Below, in pieces: positions 21,207 through 25,206 of a stretch of 25,206 bases of DNA. A program made the translations under genes and the position numbers. The stretch's first letter is position 1; each line of letters opens with the position of its first letter. Origin of the DNA: Pseudomonadota bacterium (GTDB lineage Bacteria > Pseudomonadota > Alphaproteobacteria > Caulobacterales > Caulobacteraceae); assembly GCA_023412655.1 (NCBI GenBank), contig JAEYNH010000216.1, positions 1 through 25,206 on the forward strand, given 5' to 3'. The notes under the pieces are model-generated. The model was given only the letters and a program-made list of their open reading frames with translations, made no database searches and had not been told where the DNA came from.

Positions 21207-23126
21207 ATGGTCGGACGTTTCGACGAACGCTTCATCGACGAGATCAAGGGGCGCCTCCGTCCGTCGGACGTGATCGGCAAGACGGTCAAGCTGCGCAAGC
21301 AGGGCCGCGAGTTCGTCGGCCTGTCGCCCTTCAACAAGGAGAAGACCCCCTCGTTCTACGTGAACGACGAGAAGGGCCAGTTCTTCGATTTCTCGTCGGG
21401 CAAGAACGGCGACATCATCACCTTCCTGCAGGAGACCGAGCGGCTCACCTTCGCCGAGGCCGTGGAGAAGCTGGCCGCCGAGGCGGGGCTCGCCCTCCCC
21501 GCCGCCGACCCGCGCGGCGCCGAGCAGGAGAAGAAGCGCCAGGGTCTCGCCGACTGGCTGGAGATGGCCGCCCAGTGGTTCGAGGGCGAACTGAAGCGGC
21601 CGCCCGGCCGCGACGCCCGCGCCTACCTCGAGAAGCGCGGCCTGCCCGAGGGCGAGTGGACCCGGTTCCGGCTGGGCTTCTCGCCGCCCGGCCGCACGGC
21701 GCTGAAGGACTACCTGGTCGCCAAGGGCGCCCGGCCCGGCGAACTGGTGGACGCGGGCCTGCTGATCGCCCCCGAGGACGGCGGCGCCCCCTACGACCGC
21801 TTCCGCGACCGCATCATCTTCCCGATCCTGGACGTCCGCGGCCGGGTGGTCTCCTTCGGCGGCCGGGCGATGGATCCCGAGGCCCGGGCCAAGTACCTGA
21901 ACGGCCCCGAGACGGTCGTCTTCCACAAGGGGAACAACCTCTACGGCCTCTCCGAGGCGCGGAAGATCCTGGCCGCCGCCCGGTCCGACGAGCACCCGCC
22001 CCTGGTGGTTGTGGAAGGCTACATGGACGTCATCGCCTGCCAGCGGGCGGGCGTGCCGGCGGTGGCGCCCATGGGCACGGCCCTGACCGAGGAGCAGATG
22101 GAGGTGCTGTGGCGCCACCACCCCGAGCCCACCCTCTGTTTCGACGGTGACCGGGCAGGCCGGCAGGCCGCCGGCCGCGCCATCGACCGGGCCCTGCCGC
22201 TGCTGAAGCCCGGCAAGAGCTTCCGGTTCGCCATCGTCGAGGGCGGCAAGGATCCCGACGACGTGCTGCGCGAACAGGGACCGGCCGCCCTCAAGGCCCA
22301 GCTGGAGAAAACCACCCCCTTCGCCGAGGCCCTGTTCATCCGCGAGCGCGACCTGGAGCCCCTGGATACGCCCGAGCGAAAGACCGCCTTCAAGGTCCGC
22401 CTGCGCAAACTGGCCGCCTCGATCGGCGATCCCGACCTGGCCCAGGCCTACAAGGACGACCTGCTAGGCCGTTTCGAGCAGCTCTGGCCCCGGAACGCGC
22501 CGCCTGTCTACGAACCCGGCGCGGCGGGTCGCGCCCTGGCCAAACACGGCTGGGCCAAGCGGAAGGCGGCCCTGGCGGGGGCTACTGACGAGGGCAAACG
22601 CGCCGCCCAGGCGCTCAAGGGCTCGCCCCGGCCGCTCGCCGCGGCCCTGGCCATGGCGGCGCTCAGGGACCCCAGCCTGATCGATGATTCCATCGAACTG
22701 GTCGGAGCGCGCGGCTTCGGCGACGAGAAGCTGGACGCCATCGCCCAGGAGCTGGTCCGCCTCCGCTACGAGGCCGACGAGGCCGAGTTCGAGGCCGTGG
22801 TCCGCCGCCTGCGCAGCCGGGGCGTTCCCGATGAAACCCTGGCCGCTCTGGAGAAGGACGCCCGCCGGGCCGGCGTGGCCGCGCCCTTTCTCGACGCCGG
22901 GACCGCCCGCGACCGTGTCCGCGCGCTCTGGCGGGAGGCCTTCGACCTGCTGATGAAGCTGGAAGCCCTGGAACGGGCGGTGGAATCGGCGGTGGGCGAC
23001 ATGGCCCGCGACCCCAGCGCCGCCCAGGCCCTGATCAACCTCAAGGCCGAGCGGGACCTGCTGCGTCGGCTGATCAATTCCGACTGGGCGAATCAAGCCC
23101 ACGACAAGCCGGTGCTGCCCCATTAG
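21207..23126 (+). CDS. dnaG: DNA primase
   Basis: 639 residues, standard DnaG length. It makes RNA primers on the lagging strand at the replication fork, working with DnaB. The N-terminal domain aligns with the CHC2 zinc finger, but all four ligands are replaced: Ser40 and Asn43 in GLSPFNKEKTPSF, Asp61 and Ser64 in FFDFSSGKNGD, where others have CPFH and CFGC. The core RNA-polymerase domain has FRDRIIFPILDVRGRVVSFGGR near 199-220, YLNGPET, and the Toprim residues Glu270 (VVVEGYMDVIAC), Asp313 and Asp315 (LCFDGDRAGRQAA). The C-terminal third is helical and fits the DnaB-interaction domain, ending RRLINSDWANQ. The ATG at 21207 has only a weak SD. rpoD follows on the same strand after 426 nt. 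Confidence 0.97.
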   Translation: MVGRFDERFIDEIKGRLRPSDVIGKTVKLRKQGREFVGLSPFNKEKTPSFYVNDEKGQFFDFSSGKNGDIITFLQETERLTFAEAVEKLAAEAGLALPAADPRGAEQEKKRQGLADWLEMAAQWFEGELKRPPGRDARAYLEKRGLPEGEWTRFRLGFSPPGRTALKDYLVAKGARPGELVDAGLLIAPEDGGAPYDRFRDRIIFPILDVRGRVVSFGGRAMDPEARAKYLNGPETVVFHKGNNLYGLSEARKILAAARSDEHPPLVVVEGYMDVIACQRAGVPAVAPMGTALTEEQMEVLWRHHPEPTLCFDGDRAGRQAAGRAIDRALPLLKPGKSFRFAIVEGGKDPDDVLREQGPAALKAQLEKTTPFAEALFIRERDLEPLDTPERKTAFKVRLRKLAASIGDPDLAQAYKDDLLGRFEQLWPRNAPPVYEPGAAGRALAKHGWAKRKAALAGATDEGKRAAQALKGSPRPLAAALAMAALRDPSLIDDSIELVGARGFGDEKLDAIAQELVRLRYEADEAEFEAVVRRLRSRGVPDETLAALEKDARRAGVAAPFLDAGTARDRVRALWREAFDLLMKLEALERAVESAVGDMARDPSAAQALINLKAERDLLRRLINSDWANQAHDKPVLPH

Positions 23127-23552
23127 GGCGGTGCGGCAAAATGGGCCCGGCCGCCCTCGCGCGCCGGATAGCCGAGCGAATCATTCCCCCTACAACAAGC
23201 GGGGGCATCTTGACTTGAGGGACTCGGCGCGCCATCTGGCGGCGTGCGGATTTAGCGCGCTGTCGACAGGCATCCACCGGGCCGCTGCGACCTTCGGGCG
23301 CGCCCACTCATGAAGCAGATGCCTCCCTCGATGCGTGGTGATCCCAGGGCTTGCGCTGCGGGGGCGACCTTCGCGGTCGCTTGGACGTGGCTCGCCCACA
23401 TCTGGCGGATCAAGGCCCTGAGCACGCACGATTTAGACGGAACGAATTTGACGGATACCGGGTCGTAACGTCGCGGCCCCTTAGCATTTTGCCGTCACCC
23501 ATTATCTGGGGCCCGCCTCTTGCATGAGACGGGAACCACGTCGGAGACCTCG
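23127..23552 (+). other. 426-nt dnaG-rpoD intergenic region
   Basis: No convincing gene is seen; the short open frames have no recognisable content. It holds a hairpin GCGACC-TTCGC-GGTCGC (23364-23380), two copies of CATCTGGCGG (23233-23242 and 23399-23408), GANTC sites at 23178-23182 and 23221-23225, and AT-richer stretches near 23430-23510. Candidate rpoD promoter parts are TTGACGG at 23448-23454 and the CACCCATTATCTGG stretch around 23497-23509, the latter with some likeness to a heat-shock -10. Neither has a well-matched partner. The size suggests an independent and perhaps complex rpoD promoter region. Confidence 0.6.

Positions 23553-25206
<1,654 letters not shown>

Noticed and set aside
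20226..22121. Long minus-strand frame opposite the HAD gene and dnaG
   Set aside because: Low-complexity antisense translation; both plus-strand genes carry intact catalytic motifs.
23131..23429. Short frames of 60 and 79 codons in the dnaG-rpoD gap
   Set aside because: No SD, no recognisable sequence, and opposite overlapping frames of equal quality.

Overview
The window is high-GC alphaproteobacterial chromosome. Several signs point to Caulobacterales, probably Phenylobacterium or Caulobacter: the dnaG-rpoD pair, the RpoD with a long acidic non-conserved insert, the DnaG that has lost its zinc ligands, the SIMPL, DUF1330, DUF1272 and DUF6152 accessory proteins, the FecI/FecR-type and TonB-dependent-receptor rich layout, and GANTC sites in promoter regions. 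The genus call is from remembered family context, not from a search. I see no insertion sequences, phage genes, CRISPR arrays or rRNA.

Region 1 (1-7901) looks like a substrate-uptake and ester-hydrolysis locus. On the minus strand, reading from 7063 downward, are a TonB-dependent receptor, two tandem Tat-exported type B carboxylesterases, then an ECF sigma factor and the start of a FecR-like anti-sigma gene that runs off the left edge. A TetR-family regulator is divergent from the receptor, and the shared 199-nt gap holds an imperfect 24-nt palindrome that could be its operator. The likely scheme is that the receptor imports a bulky ester or ester-containing compound, the two periplasmic esterases cleave it, and TetR and/or the sigma/FecR pair control expression.

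Region 2 (7902-15382) is a mixed set of small transcription units: tRNA-Ile2 (CAT anticodon), a SIMPL-domain exported protein, panD with a good upstream promoter and an overlapping lipoprotein gene, a PEBP/YbhB protein, a class C beta-lactamase-like serine hydrolase, a secreted cysteine-rich protein, a 76-residue protein resembling the two ends of a flagellar rod protein, a lipoprotein c-type cytochrome, a DUF6152 protein paired with a conserved exported protein, and a TIGR02466-type 2OG-Fe(II) oxygenase. An intrinsic terminator for the DUF6152 unit lies at 13126-13151.

Region 3 (15383-25206) is core physiology with some regulators: an M28 metallopeptidase, carA (carB is not in view) with a clear sigma-70-like promoter, DUF1330 and DUF1272 proteins, a PAS-HisKA-receiver protein that lacks the ATPase domain, a HAD hydrolase, dnaG (primase) preceded by a perfect DnaA box, and the 5' 85 percent or so of rpoD, cut by the right edge.

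The observations most worth following are the HisKA-REC protein without an ATP-binding domain, the DnaA box with GANTC sites in front of dnaG, the zinc-less primase N-terminus, the stand-alone minimal rod-like protein, and the receptor/esterase module whose receptor lacks the signalling domain expected beside a FecI/FecR pair.
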